Origin: Ricordea florida | Taxonomy: Eukaryota > Cnidaria > Anthozoa > Corallimorpharia > Ricordeidae | Assembly: GCA_949710005.1 (NCBI GenBank) | Contig: OX453276.1 | Coordinates: 31,478,591 to 31,542,590 of the forward strand | DNA: 64,000 nucleotides | Direction of reading: 5' to 3' | In this document: piece by piece, positions 26,225 to 35,360 of the stretch | How the letters are laid out: every line of letters begins with the position of its first letter | How positions within the stretch are numbered: position 1 is the stretch's first letter | The notes under the pieces: model-generated | Seen by the model: the letters and a program-made list of their open reading frames with translations, nothing else | Databases searched by the model: none | What the model was told of the DNA's origin: nothing | Made by a program: the position numbers and the translations under genes

Positions 26225-26647
26225 TCATATCATTCCAATTTTTGGTCGATCTGGCGGCTGTGGTATTTTTGATGGTTGTGGTAATTGAGGAACTTGCGAT
26301 AAATCAGGTATTCTATTTTTGTAATATCTCATAAAAATATCAAATGCTGTAAACCCTATTCCAACGATAGACAAAACAGTAGTAAAAGATAGTTCTGGAA
26401 GCCATGCTTTTCCATTTTCTGGTTTAGTTTCACCCTCTTCATTTTTTATCTCTGCCTGTTCCTTTTCACGTTTCATTTGCTCCGCGGCCCGTAGGGTCTC
26501 CCTAGCCAATGCTTCTTTCGCTTTTTTGTTATATTCAGCCAATTTCTTACCAGCTGCAACCTTTTTAGGGTCTTTTTCTCTCTTTTTAGGTTCTTTATCT
26601 TTAACAACCGGATCCGCTGTAATTTGTTCAACAACTTCTTCAGACAT
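26225..26647 (-). CDS. Basic coiled-coil protein with one membrane segment (140 aa)
   Basis: Homologue of 9021-9434. It has a short acidic start (EEVVEQITADP), a long lysine/glutamate/alanine-rich helix (about 18-80), a hydrophobic segment (LSFTTVLSIVGIGFTAFDIF) and a proline/glutamine-rich end. The role is unknown; a basic membrane-anchored helix could link DNA core and membrane. The helix is slightly longer than in Element 1. Confidence 0.73.
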   Translation of the reverse strand: MSEEVVEQITADPVVKDKEPKKREKDPKKVAAGKKLAEYNKKAKEALARETLRAAEQMKREKEQAEIKNEEGETKPENGKAWLPELSFTTVLSIVGIGFTAFDIFMRYYKNRIPDLSQVPQLPQPSKIPQPPDRPKIGMI

Positions 26648-26669
26648 AATTTTTACATATCATTAAGAA

Positions 26670-26680
26670 ATCTTTAAATC
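26670..26680 (-). promoter_or_regulatory. Promoter-like motif of the 140-aa gene
   Basis: GATTTAAAGAT then TTCTTAATGATATGTAAAAA before the ATG at 26647; it overlaps the stop codon region of the upstream gene (26674). Confidence 0.58.
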
Positions 26681-27210
26681 GCTTCAGTTGTGTTATCATT
26701 ATCTGTATTTGTTCTTGAAACCTCTTGTATTTTATCCTCAGTTGTACTTGTAACTTGTTTTATTTTACCTATTTTAACATGTTTAGCAACCTGGAATAAC
26801 CCACTAGCAAGTGCTGTCAATCTTCCTGCTTTCAATGCTAAGAGCCCTACAATGTTTGTTAGTTCACGATTAACCAAATCATCATTCTTCAAATCCACAC
26901 AAAGAGCTTCTATATCATCCACAGGAACCATGTAAGAAATAACTTTAGAAATTAATTGAAGAGATGAATCTACCAACCCTCCATTAATTTTCTTACCCAA
27001 TACTGCCTGATATCTATTAAAATATTTTTCAATGTCTTTTACCGATAATTTTTTTATATCACCAAGACTCATATCAACTCCCAAATATTCCTTTGTGGTT
27101 CCAAGAGCCGCGAGAATAGCTAATGATTCTTGTTTTATTTCAATTTCATTATCATTATAATCTTTTACATCTTTCTTTTCTTCTTCAATATAATCTTCGA
27201 CTTCCGCCAT
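26674..27210 (-). CDS. Conserved Polinton protein of unknown function (178 aa)
   Basis: Homologue of 9470-9973 with a longer C-terminus. The central ~120 residues are almost unchanged (ESLAILAALGTTKEYLGVDM; MVPVDDIEALCVDLKNDDL; RLTALASGLFQVAKHVKIGK). Soluble, helical, with no catalytic motif seen. Its strong conservation and fixed place after the ATPase point to an essential virion or packaging role, which is an inference. Its promoter-like TATTTAAAAGA overlaps the ATPase stop codon. Confidence 0.78.
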   Translation of the reverse strand: MAEVEDYIEEEKKDVKDYNDNEIEIKQESLAILAALGTTKEYLGVDMSLGDIKKLSVKDIEKYFNRYQAVLGKKINGGLVDSSLQLISKVISYMVPVDDIEALCVDLKNDDLVNRELTNIVGLLALKAGRLTALASGLFQVAKHVKIGKIKQVTSTTEDKIQEVSRTNTDNDNTTEAI

Positions 27211-27234
27211 ATTTTTGATAATACATTGATTCTT

Positions 27235-27861
27235 TTAAATAACCTCAGGAATCTCCAAATAACATTGGAATGGATAACGCAAACACAAACATAATCTAGA
27301 ATATTTTTCTTTTTTCAGTAGTTCTACAAATTTTTTACTAGTTTCAGAGTCTAAATCACCGCCATAATCTTCGAAAAACATCTTCATACCTTTTTGTGAT
27401 GGATTATGGAAAGTAACAACACAAGCTACATTTTCACGGAATGGTTTTGCTATCGATGTTAATTGCTGAGTGAGAACCCACATTGATAATCCATGATGTC
27501 TTCCAGAAAATGCTAAATCAATAAACTTGTTTGATCTTTTTTTCAGATCAGTGGATACAGCGCAATCGTCTAAAATTATTAGTGTATTTGTTCCTGAAAA
27601 TAAAGTTTGACAATCAGTTAATAACTCATTAATCTCATCAATGTTACTAGCATCCGGTGATAATACAAAGAAACGTTTATCTCCTACGGCAAAATTATGA
27701 TATGTTTTATTTTTAGAATAAGTTGGGCATATTAGAACAATGAATTCAAACAATTTTCGAAATGGACCTCTTAGCTGATCAATTATGTACTTTGTCTTTC
27801 CACAATTTGTTGGACCGGTTATAATACAATGGAATGGTATTTTTTCTCGTAATTCTTCCAT
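27235..27861 (-). CDS. A32-like DNA-packaging ATPase (208 aa)
   Basis: Walker A GPTNCGKT (16-23), Walker B LIILDD (about 94-99), and the WVLTQQLTSIAKP stretch at about 128-140, as in 9996-10634. It packages the genome into the capsid using ATP. Intact. It begins 9 nt after the MCP stop without a promoter motif between, so both probably come from one transcript. The C-terminus ends at the YLEIPEVI site, a few residues shorter than in Element 1. Confidence 0.95.
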   Translation of the reverse strand: MEELREKIPFHCIITGPTNCGKTKYIIDQLRGPFRKLFEFIVLICPTYSKNKTYHNFAVGDKRFFVLSPDASNIDEINELLTDCQTLFSGTNTLIILDDCAVSTDLKKRSNKFIDLAFSGRHHGLSMWVLTQQLTSIAKPFRENVACVVTFHNPSQKGMKMFFEDYGGDLDSETSKKFVELLKKEKYSRLCLCLRYPFQCYLEIPEVI

Positions 27862-27870
27862 CTTTTTTAA

Positions 27871-29112
27871 CTAATACATTATTGATCTTAAGTTTGAATT
27901 CATAACCTCCATTAACGCATCAGCCACCACAAACATGTAACAGGTCATCATACCAGAACCACTAAGTTTTCGTTTCATTTCTATTTTTATACCATCTTGT
28001 GCATTGGTTAAGGCTAGCCCTCCTCCGTGAATATCATTATCTGGGTGAGTTCTCAAATCTATCCACAGAGCAAACTTTTTACTATAAAAATCCTTTTCTT
28101 TTACTGACCATTGTGAGGAACCAATGAAACGTTTCTTTACTGACTCCCATAGGTCTGAAGGTACCATCCCCTTAGAGTAGAAACGATTTGGCACACCATT
28201 AACATCGATATTAATTGAGGTGATACCTGGATTGAAAAAATTCTCAGAATCTCTTGCTCCTTTTCCATATGGTAATGTGAATAAACATAATATCCCTGTA
28301 ATTGATCTTCTAGGTAGATTAATATGCTGGTTTATAACGCTGTCTGTAGGTCTGGATATGGTGAAAGTTTTGTGTAGAGTGACATTTTCATAATAGAATC
28401 CTTTACCAACCTGATAAGCTGCCTGGGCCTCACTAGCTAAGCCTTCACTTGATATACAAGAATATTCGAGTTCTAAGTTTGTTATTTTGTAATTTGGAGG
28501 TTTAGTGTCGTCAGAATAAACAACAATATCGTTAACTGGAGCCAGTGTAATCTCAAAGATTAGTTGATGAGCTAACGCCTTTGGGTAGAAAACTCCATGA
28601 TCGTTTAGAATAGGATGGTTTAGTAGGATATGATACTTGTTATTGTGTACTACTGAAAGAGCTACTTCCTTAGCATCTGTGTCTACCTTATCACCTGCAT
28701 TTGACCGTAGCTTCCTCATGTTTTCAGAGGAAATACCTTGCCTTAATCTATCCTCTCTTTCTTCATCTGTTAAAAATAAGTCATGGTATGTTTGAAATAG
28801 ATCGTATCTTTGAGTATCCTGTAGTGTTTCACCACCAAAAAGAACCCTTAGTCTGGATACAAGATTACTTCCTACATTATTCACGAGTGTGTTATCTTCA
28901 TGCCCCTCAACATCTAAGTTAAATACTAGATATACACTTCCAGGTACAATAACTAAATTTTCAGAAAGTTTAGGAATATTTATATACAATGTTTCTTCTG
29001 GATTCGCCGATGAGGGGTTGAGAGTAATTCTGTTCAATATTGATTCCGCCTTCAAACCTAGTGGATCTCTTGGAACCCTGTTTGGGTTAATTTTTTCAGA
29101 TACGTTTGTCAT
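27871..29112 (-). CDS. MCP: Major capsid protein, double-jelly-roll type (413 aa)
   Basis: About 88% identical by eye to 10647-11897, with the same landmarks (RVLFGGETLQDTQRYDLFQT; LHKTFTISRPTDSVINQHIN; VNGVPNRFYSKGMVPSDLWE). A three-residue gap near residue 330 is the only length change. It would build the icosahedral shell. It is divergent from the integrase with 33 bp between the two start codons, and upstream of the ATPase. Intact. Confidence 0.82.
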   Translation of the reverse strand: MTNVSEKINPNRVPRDPLGLKAESILNRITLNPSSANPEETLYINIPKLSENLVIVPGSVYLVFNLDVEGHEDNTLVNNVGSNLVSRLRVLFGGETLQDTQRYDLFQTYHDLFLTDEEREDRLRQGISSENMRKLRSNAGDKVDTDAKEVALSVVHNNKYHILLNHPILNDHGVFYPKALAHQLIFEITLAPVNDIVVYSDDTKPPNYKITNLELEYSCISSEGLASEAQAAYQVGKGFYYENVTLHKTFTISRPTDSVINQHINLPRRSITGILCLFTLPYGKGARDSENFFNPGITSINIDVNGVPNRFYSKGMVPSDLWESVKKRFIGSSQWSVKEKDFYSKKFALWIDLRTHPDNDIHGGGLALTNAQDGIKIEMKRKLSGSGMMTCYMFVVADALMEVMNSNLRSIMY

Positions 29113-29145
29113 ATTTATTTATAAGATACTTTGGTTAATCTTTAA
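29113..29145. promoter_or_regulatory. 33-bp bidirectional MCP/integrase promoter region
   Basis: CATTTAAAGATTAACC reads toward MCP, and TTAATCTTTAA abuts the integrase ATG. The motif is kept from Element 1 while the rest of the spacer has changed. Confidence 0.6.
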
Positions 29146-30156
29146 ATGAGTAACGAAAATATATCCCAAAGGTTATCAAAAAATTTTAGTAGGATATATT
29201 ATTCAACTGAGGGTTATTGGAAAGGATATTCTGCTATTAATAAATTAGCTGAAAAGGTGAAAGTAAGTGAAGATGTAGCAAAACAATGGTTACAAAAACA
29301 AGCAATATGGCAAATATATCTTCCAGCTCCAAAATATATACCTAGACCACATTGGACTGTGGATAAACCTAATCAGATTCACCAAGCAGATTTATTATTT
29401 TTACCTCATGATAGAGTTGGAAGAAAAACATATAAATATGCATTGGTTGTAGTTGATGTGGCCTCTAGATACAAAGATGCAGCGCCATTAACCTCAAAAG
29501 AAAGTCGAGAAATATCAAATTCTTTTGAAAAAATATATTCTAGAAAAATGAAATATCCTAAAACATTAATGGTTGATCCAGGAAAAGAATTTATGGGTGA
29601 AGTTACAAAACTTATGAATTACCATAATGTAAAAATCCAGAGGGGTGAAGCTGGAAATCATAGAGCACAGGCATTTGTAGAAAGAGCAAACAAAATATTA
29701 GGTGAAAGATTATTTAGTCATCAATATGCACAAGAAATGGTTCAGGATGAAAGGTCAAGAGTATGGGTGAAAAGATTACCAGATATTCTAAAAACTTTGA
29801 ATAATACACCAACGAGAATAACTGGTAAAGAACCTTTTAAATCTATAAAACAGAAAGAGGTTGATATTGAGCCTAAAAAATATAAGAGGGTTGTTGGTCT
29901 TGATGAGGTTAGACTACCAATTGAGGTTAGGGTTAGATATTTACTGTTTCCTGGTGAACTAGAGGGCGGGGAAAGAAGAAGGACTACAGATCCTATTTGG
30001 AGTATTAAGATTTATTATATTTCTAGTAGCGTCGTTTCAGCAAACCAGCCAGTTTTATATTATTTACAAGATGGTCCAAGACGGGGGTTTGTAAGGGAAG
30101 AATTGCAGGTTATTCCTTATGATACTGAGTTACCTCCTAATTCTGTTTTGAAATGA
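29146..30156 (+). CDS. INT: Retroviral-type (DDE) integrase (336 aa)
   Basis: Intact rve integrase with D82 (HQADLLFL), D144 (MVDPGKEFMG) and E179 (AFVERANKI). It has a helical N-terminal region and a C-terminal beta-rich domain (LYYLQDGPRRGFVREELQVI). About 85% identical by eye to 11932-12918, with a longer N-terminus (nine extra residues). It inserts the genome into host DNA. It converges on PolB, with 7 nt between the stop codons. Confidence 0.95.
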   Translation: MSNENISQRLSKNFSRIYYSTEGYWKGYSAINKLAEKVKVSEDVAKQWLQKQAIWQIYLPAPKYIPRPHWTVDKPNQIHQADLLFLPHDRVGRKTYKYALVVVDVASRYKDAAPLTSKESREISNSFEKIYSRKMKYPKTLMVDPGKEFMGEVTKLMNYHNVKIQRGEAGNHRAQAFVERANKILGERLFSHQYAQEMVQDERSRVWVKRLPDILKTLNNTPTRITGKEPFKSIKQKEVDIEPKKYKRVVGLDEVRLPIEVRVRYLLFPGELEGGERRRTTDPIWSIKIYYISSSVVSANQPVLYYLQDGPRRGFVREELQVIPYDTELPPNSVLK

Positions 30157-30163
30157 TTTCCTT

Positions 30164-33100
30164 CTAATACAAAGGTTTTGTGTGAATTCCATCCTCATCA
30201 ACTATTCTTTTATCATAATATGCGTTCAATCCCTTTTTAATTTGTGTATATGTCACAACTTGGTTTTCATTGACTCTAAATCCTGTATTTTTTGCCATAT
30301 CAATTGAACCATTCAAAGCTGACATGTACCTATCCCAGTTTATTTCGTTTTGTCCATGAATTTCTCCTTTAGTACTATACTTTGCCTTTCCATTCTCATC
30401 CTCTGCATAATAACATTTTGATGAAAGAGCAATCATTCTAATACCATCAAACTCCAGCTTGAACAGCCCCGGGGTCTTGTCGTGATATTTCGATGTTGAA
30501 AGAAATTTTTCTTTTCCCCCATTAAAGTATTCTTTTTGCATTTCTGGTTTTATAATATCATCCAATTTTTCAGCCGAAATTGCCATGTACATGGAATCTG
30601 TATCCATTTGTATCAACTCAAAATCCTTTCTATCAATATATTTATCAAGAAGATCGTAATAAAATTCCAACATTCTAAGTTTTGCTAACTGATATACAGC
30701 GATACCGCATTGATAAGGGCGGTCTATTATTATTTGACGTTTTCGTTTTATTATTTCACATGTTTCATTTATTTCTGTAAGATCTTCAAAGAATGGGGAT
30801 CTTAATGCTTTTTCAACCTCATTTTCATCCTGAGTATACCTTATATTCATGTGTTTTTCTTTATCTTCTATCATTTTCCCGTAGAATGAATTTCCTTTTA
30901 ATTTGTAAGTATCAGCCAATTCTTTACAGCCTTTATACTTTGGTTTTAGTTTTTCAATCCATACTTTTATGTCTTTATTTTCTTCAATAATTTTAAATAT
31001 ATCAGGAAATTGATTTAATTCATTAGTAATTGTTACAACATCATCTATTTTGTTTTCATCAAAAGCTTTACTTACCTTTTCTAGCAAAACCTCAATATCT
31101 CCATTTCTTCTAGCGTTGGCTACTTCTTCGGGGAAAAATTCAAATGGTGTTCCTGGTTTATACTTTAAAATATTGTGAATAGCTGGAATCTTAAGCCCGT
31201 GATTAAGACACCATTCAATTACTACTGTATATAAAAGTATCTTTTTTGTCTTTGTAACCCCTAGTAATTTGTTATTATCTTTTAGGTGTTTTCTCCCTGT
31301 AGCTTTTTGATATTCTTTCATGTGTTCTGGCACCAAATCTTCAGGAACATTATCTACAATAAATAGCGGTGAGAACTCTTCAAACTTTTCTTTTAGGTTT
31401 TCTGGTACATTTATATCAACTTGGCAATATCCAAAAAGTTTACCATCAAGAATATCTTTACAAGTCTTCTTAATAAATTCGGGATCTGTTGGATTTTCAA
31501 CCTCAATACATTTTTCTTTTCCACATGGCATTTTTTGTCCTGCAGCAAAAAGATATAACGCATTTGCATCATAACCAACAATTCGTGCACAATTTTTAGG
31601 AAATTTATATTTATGAGAGCGAATCTTTGTTTTTCCCAACTCTGCATATCTCATAAATATGATACTGGGCCCCCCAACCATACCCGTTTTCAATAGTTTA
31701 TAAATCTTGTTTTTGTCGCATATTTTACAATCTTTCATTATCTTGTAGCATTTTTCACAAAACCATTTATTACAAAATTCCTCACATTTATGAATACAGT
31801 ACTGGCCAGGAGCGTATAATTCGGGATCACCTTTCTTTTTGCTTTTTTGATATTTATTTAGAACGTAAATCATTGAGACTCCAGGGATAGAAACCGCGTC
31901 TTTTAATATATCTATTTTGTCTGGATAATACATTGCCCTTGTTTTTTCTAAAGCTTCTCTAAAGGGTATAACGTCGTGTAGGTTATACTCTCTCAACCAA
32001 TCCATCATTGTAACACACCCCCTCTTTTCAAATTCACACTTAAAATCTTCATATTCTTCTACGGTAATATTTTCTTTTTTCAAACTCGAGTAAAAGTCTT
32101 CATGTTTTACTGTTCCAACGTGAGAAAGTTTATCATAACTATCCAACCATTCATATGGAAATACAAGTTTTTTGGCTTCACATTTGTTTGCTTTACACCA
32201 CTTATCAAAAGAAAGCCCAGGTGCAAGGTAAGACATTACATCCAAGAATTTAAAATGGGGGGTTGTCAAAAACATATATTTATTTGCATTTCTTGCAACA
32301 AAAATCTCCTTAGTTTTATCAGTCATGATTTTTACAAAATGTATTTTAATCATATTAATATCATATTTTCCACTATTGAACCCCAAAACAGGAACTTGGT
32401 TACACCATCTTTCATACTCTTCTAAAACTGACTTTGGGATAGAATCTTGGTCGGTTAATGGATATTCTTTTTTAACCTTTTCAACAATCTTTTTTCTTCT
32501 CTTTTCTAAATTTTCAACAAATTCTTTTACAAGATCATCAGGATTTGAATTTATAATAAATGTGGGTTCTTTTTCACAAGTATCAATTATTGCAACACTA
32601 ACCGGTATATGTGTTTGATTAAAAGATAAATCATCAGTAACCTGTTGAAAATCTTTTTGTAATATTGCCTCAAAATCATAACAAATAAAATCTGGGTACG
32701 GAATAAATTTCTTTTTTAAATTCTCATGCATAGATTGAGAATATATATTACATTTTAGTTCTTGTAATAGTCCATCACACTCCCAAACAGACACTAAATT
32801 ATACCCCAAAGATTTGGTTACTCGTTCCTTTCTCATAGTTTCTTTGTATTTAATTTCATCATTACTTGAACATGGGCATCCATGCCATTTACAACCATGG
32901 AACTCAAAAACAGTATTTGTCTCAGGTTCGTATCCGTCCACCAAAAAAAGCTCCTTCCCATTTATATCCTTAACACACCTTTCACCACCATGACCACATA
33001 GAGCATGATGAATATGTTTACCTATTTTACATGACTGTAGTTCAATCCATATACAACCTAAATAACTATATTGGGTATTACCACCATAAAAAACTTTTTC

Positions 33101-34759
33101 AGAGCTATTGGGGATGTGTTTTATCTTTTTACCAGTGCATATTACTTGTGTTTTTCCTCCTTTACAGCTGTTATTTTTTACATGGTCTCGAAGATAGTCA
33201 TGCCGGTTAAATATTTGTTTGCATCCTGAGCATTCCCATTTTTTAGTTAACATCTCTAAATTCTTTATGAAAAAACAATGTCCCTCATAAATTCCAATAA
33301 CTAAACTAGGTAATTTATCTTTGAACTGGCCTTTACCAAAAATTAGTTTCCAAATTTCATTGTTTCCTTTTTCTTTTTGTTCGTAAACTCTAATGTTAAT
33401 AAGAAAATCTTTTGATATTTTTTCAAAATCAACAAGTTTTGTCGGACTAACTTCTGAGGTTTTCAATTCTTGGTTCTTATAAAATTTTCTGGCTAAATTC
33501 AGAGATCGTTTTTCTATGTCTTTCTCAGGTGTTTCTTTACCATCATCAATGTTATATAGAATAGCCAGGCACCTCCAAAAACACATATTATCATCCTTAT
33601 TATCTACAGCGTAAAGACATTTTTTATTACGAAGATGGTCTGGTAATTTTCCACACCCAATTAGAGGTTCGTTACTGTGAATAACTTTTACTTTTACCTC
33701 TGTAAAAACAACACTCCCCTCATGAACACCTTTCTTATCAATTTTTTTAAACGGCGGCAAGTATGCTCTAGTCCAAGCAACACCTTCCAAACTCAATCTT
33801 TGCCCCTCACATCTCTCAATATAATCTTTTATTTCTGAAAGCATTGTAAAAGACCCCTCACCCCTAAATGTGTGGGCGTAATCAATTATTTCCCCATTCC
33901 CTTTATTAATCAAAGCTCTAAAACTGATAACAATGCTTGAACGCATTTCTATTTGCGGTTCCAATTCATTATAAATAATTTCTGATAAATCATTATCTAG
34001 ATCTCTCCTAATTTGAAAAATAATTTCATTTCTTTCTGTGATATTTTGAAGGGTTTCTCCATTTTCAGGAGTCCTTATTGGAAATATTCTAAGGGTTGTT
34101 GTTCTTTTTCTTTTTGTTTTTTTGGTTTTATTTCTCAATTCATCTCTCACACTATCAGATATATTTACCTTTCTTCTTATTTTAATTTGTTTGTTATTAG
34201 TAAGTTTTATGATATTTTTATTAGTTAATTCTTCAAGCTTTTTGGAAAACTCGTCTTTATCCATCACCCTAAATGAATAATTTTTCCAATTAAAAGTTTT
34301 GTTTGATGCTTTTTTAGGTTTTATAAAAGTAGGTGCTAATTTTCTTTTTGTAATATTTTTTCTGTGGACTGGAAGTTCAGTTTCAAGTTTTGGTTGTTTA
34401 ATATTTCTTTCTTGACTTTTTTCACGATGATACTTTTTTTGCCTCTTACGAGATTTTGCATTATTCTTAATTTTTTCATATTCTTCATCTTCTCGTTCTG
34501 GTGTATTATTTTGTACATTATTTCTAGGAATTGGAAGTGGTGTATTTGGTTGGTTTTCTGGACGCACTGGTGTATTAATTAAAGCTTGAACAATTTCTTG
34601 AATATTATTTATTATTTCTGTAATATTATCCTTGACTTCAGTAATATTCCATAATGCCTCAATAAGTGGTTCTTTATTTTTTCGATACCATTTTTCAATA
34701 TTATACCATTTACCTAGTGGTCTCAATTGTGACTTTGTTAACCCATTTAGTTGCTCCAT
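30164..34759 (-). CDS. PolB: Family-B DNA polymerase, protein-primed type, lineage II (1531 aa)
   Basis: Genome-replicating polymerase of a different lineage from Element 1. N-terminal SAP-like domain (1-45), basic low-complexity region (90-220), a conserved CLYAVDNKDDNMCFWRCLAI module (381-400), a zinc-finger-like CSGCKQIFNRHDYLRDH (510-526), and a nuclease-like insert with FEFHGCKWHGCPC (618-630), common in Polinton polymerases. Exo I is YDFEAI (D695), Exo II GFNSGKYDIN (793-802), Exo III YNLHD (925-929). Motif A is GYDANALYLF (D1064), motif B KLKGNSFYGKM (1286-1296), motif C QMDTDSMY (1384-1391). Intact. The terminal protein that primes synthesis may be in the N-terminal part; not shown. 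Confidence 0.95.
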   Translation of the reverse strand: MEQLNGLTKSQLRPLGKWYNIEKWYRKNKEPLIEALWNITEVKDNITEIINNIQEIVQALINTPVRPENQPNTPLPIPRNNVQNNTPEREDEEYEKIKNNAKSRKRQKKYHREKSQERNIKQPKLETELPVHRKNITKRKLAPTFIKPKKASNKTFNWKNYSFRVMDKDEFSKKLEELTNKNIIKLTNNKQIKIRRKVNISDSVRDELRNKTKKTKRKRTTTLRIFPIRTPENGETLQNITERNEIIFQIRRDLDNDLSEIIYNELEPQIEMRSSIVISFRALINKGNGEIIDYAHTFRGEGSFTMLSEIKDYIERCEGQRLSLEGVAWTRAYLPPFKKIDKKGVHEGSVVFTEVKVKVIHSNEPLIGCGKLPDHLRNKKCLYAVDNKDDNMCFWRCLAILYNIDDGKETPEKDIEKRSLNLARKFYKNQELKTSEVSPTKLVDFEKISKDFLINIRVYEQKEKGNNEIWKLIFGKGQFKDKLPSLVIGIYEGHCFFIKNLEMLTKKWECSGCKQIFNRHDYLRDHVKNNSCKGGKTQVICTGKKIKHIPNSSEKVFYGGNTQYSYLGCIWIELQSCKIGKHIHHALCGHGGERCVKDINGKELFLVDGYEPETNTVFEFHGCKWHGCPCSSNDEIKYKETMRKERVTKSLGYNLVSVWECDGLLQELKCNIYSQSMHENLKKKFIPYPDFICYDFEAILQKDFQQVTDDLSFNQTHIPVSVAIIDTCEKEPTFIINSNPDDLVKEFVENLEKRRKKIVEKVKKEYPLTDQDSIPKSVLEEYERWCNQVPVLGFNSGKYDINMIKIHFVKIMTDKTKEIFVARNANKYMFLTTPHFKFLDVMSYLAPGLSFDKWCKANKCEAKKLVFPYEWLDSYDKLSHVGTVKHEDFYSSLKKENITVEEYEDFKCEFEKRGCVTMMDWLREYNLHDVIPFREALEKTRAMYYPDKIDILKDAVSIPGVSMIYVLNKYQKSKKKGDPELYAPGQYCIHKCEEFCNKWFCEKCYKIMKDCKICDKNKIYKLLKTGMVGGPSIIFMRYAELGKTKIRSHKYKFPKNCARIVGYDANALYLFAAGQKMPCGKEKCIEVENPTDPEFIKKTCKDILDGKLFGYCQVDINVPENLKEKFEEFSPLFIVDNVPEDLVPEHMKEYQKATGRKHLKDNNKLLGVTKTKKILLYTVVIEWCLNHGLKIPAIHNILKYKPGTPFEFFPEEVANARRNGDIEVLLEKVSKAFDENKIDDVVTITNELNQFPDIFKIIEENKDIKVWIEKLKPKYKGCKELADTYKLKGNSFYGKMIEDKEKHMNIRYTQDENEVEKALRSPFFEDLTEINETCEIIKRKRQIIIDRPYQCGIAVYQLAKLRMLEFYYDLLDKYIDRKDFELIQMDTDSMYMAISAEKLDDIIKPEMQKEYFNGGKEKFLSTSKYHDKTPGLFKLEFDGIRMIALSSKCYYAEDENGKAKYSTKGEIHGQNEINWDRYMSALNGSIDMAKNTGFRVNENQVVTYTQIKKGLNAYYDKRIVDEDGIHTKPLY

Positions 34760-34989
34760 TTTTTAATAATTTATTTCAAAACTTTAAATCATAAATTCAA
34801 ATATTTTTTTCACACTTTATAAACTCCTGTTTAATTTTCTGACAAAATCTCTGATAAGTTTTTGCAAACCATACATAAAATTCTGGTAAAATTGGGCTAG
34901 AAACTGACCGGAAATTTTAAGAAAAAAAATCAAAAAAAAATTTAAAAAAATTTAAAAAAACCCACTTATTTTTCCGGTAACATAGTAGT
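34745..34989 (-). repeat. Element 2 right terminal inverted repeat (245 bp)
   Basis: Inverse of 18208-18452. It contains the PolB promoter-like motif and the first five PolB codons and ends CATAGTAGT. Confidence 0.9.
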
Positions 34990-34994
34990 TCCTT
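34990..34994. repeat. Target site duplication TCCTT, right of Element 2
   Basis: Second copy; see 18203-18207. Confidence 0.75.
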
Positions 34995-35360
34995 TATTGG
35001 ATCTGGCGCCGATCGATCAGTTGTCAACAAAGAACAATCTTCATTCGTATGCTTTCATCTCGTGAAAACAAAACGTTACTTCGTCCTACTTTACTCTTTA
35101 GGCGTTAATGACTGCGGTTTAAAACACTTTCACGATCTTCGGGCGACTGGTGTGACAATAAAAAATAAACGACTGTCGGACACGGAGTACTCTGCATTTC
35201 CTGTCCTACAGTTAAGAGTTACTTTGCTTATAACTCATGGTTATTTCCAGCAAATGTGTTCTATGCAGATAATAATGATTGCATTACTATTTTGCACTGC
35301 CTCTTTCGAATATTCTATACAATCTTTTTTTATCTTTTAATATTTTTCATACCTCTCTTT

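Larger units (their letters stand above)
18208..34989. mobile_element. Element 2: integrated Polinton/adintovirus-like virus, 16.8 kb
   Basis: Complete element with 245-bp TIRs and a 5-bp target duplication. The virion and integration genes are collinear with Element 1 and very similar. The TIR sequence, PolB lineage and three accessory genes (18919, 19650, 24650) differ. All hallmark genes have open frames; one gene (23248-24549) has a single premature stop. AT-rich throughout. The TIR starts 5'-AC rather than the AG usual for Polintons. Confidence 0.93.
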
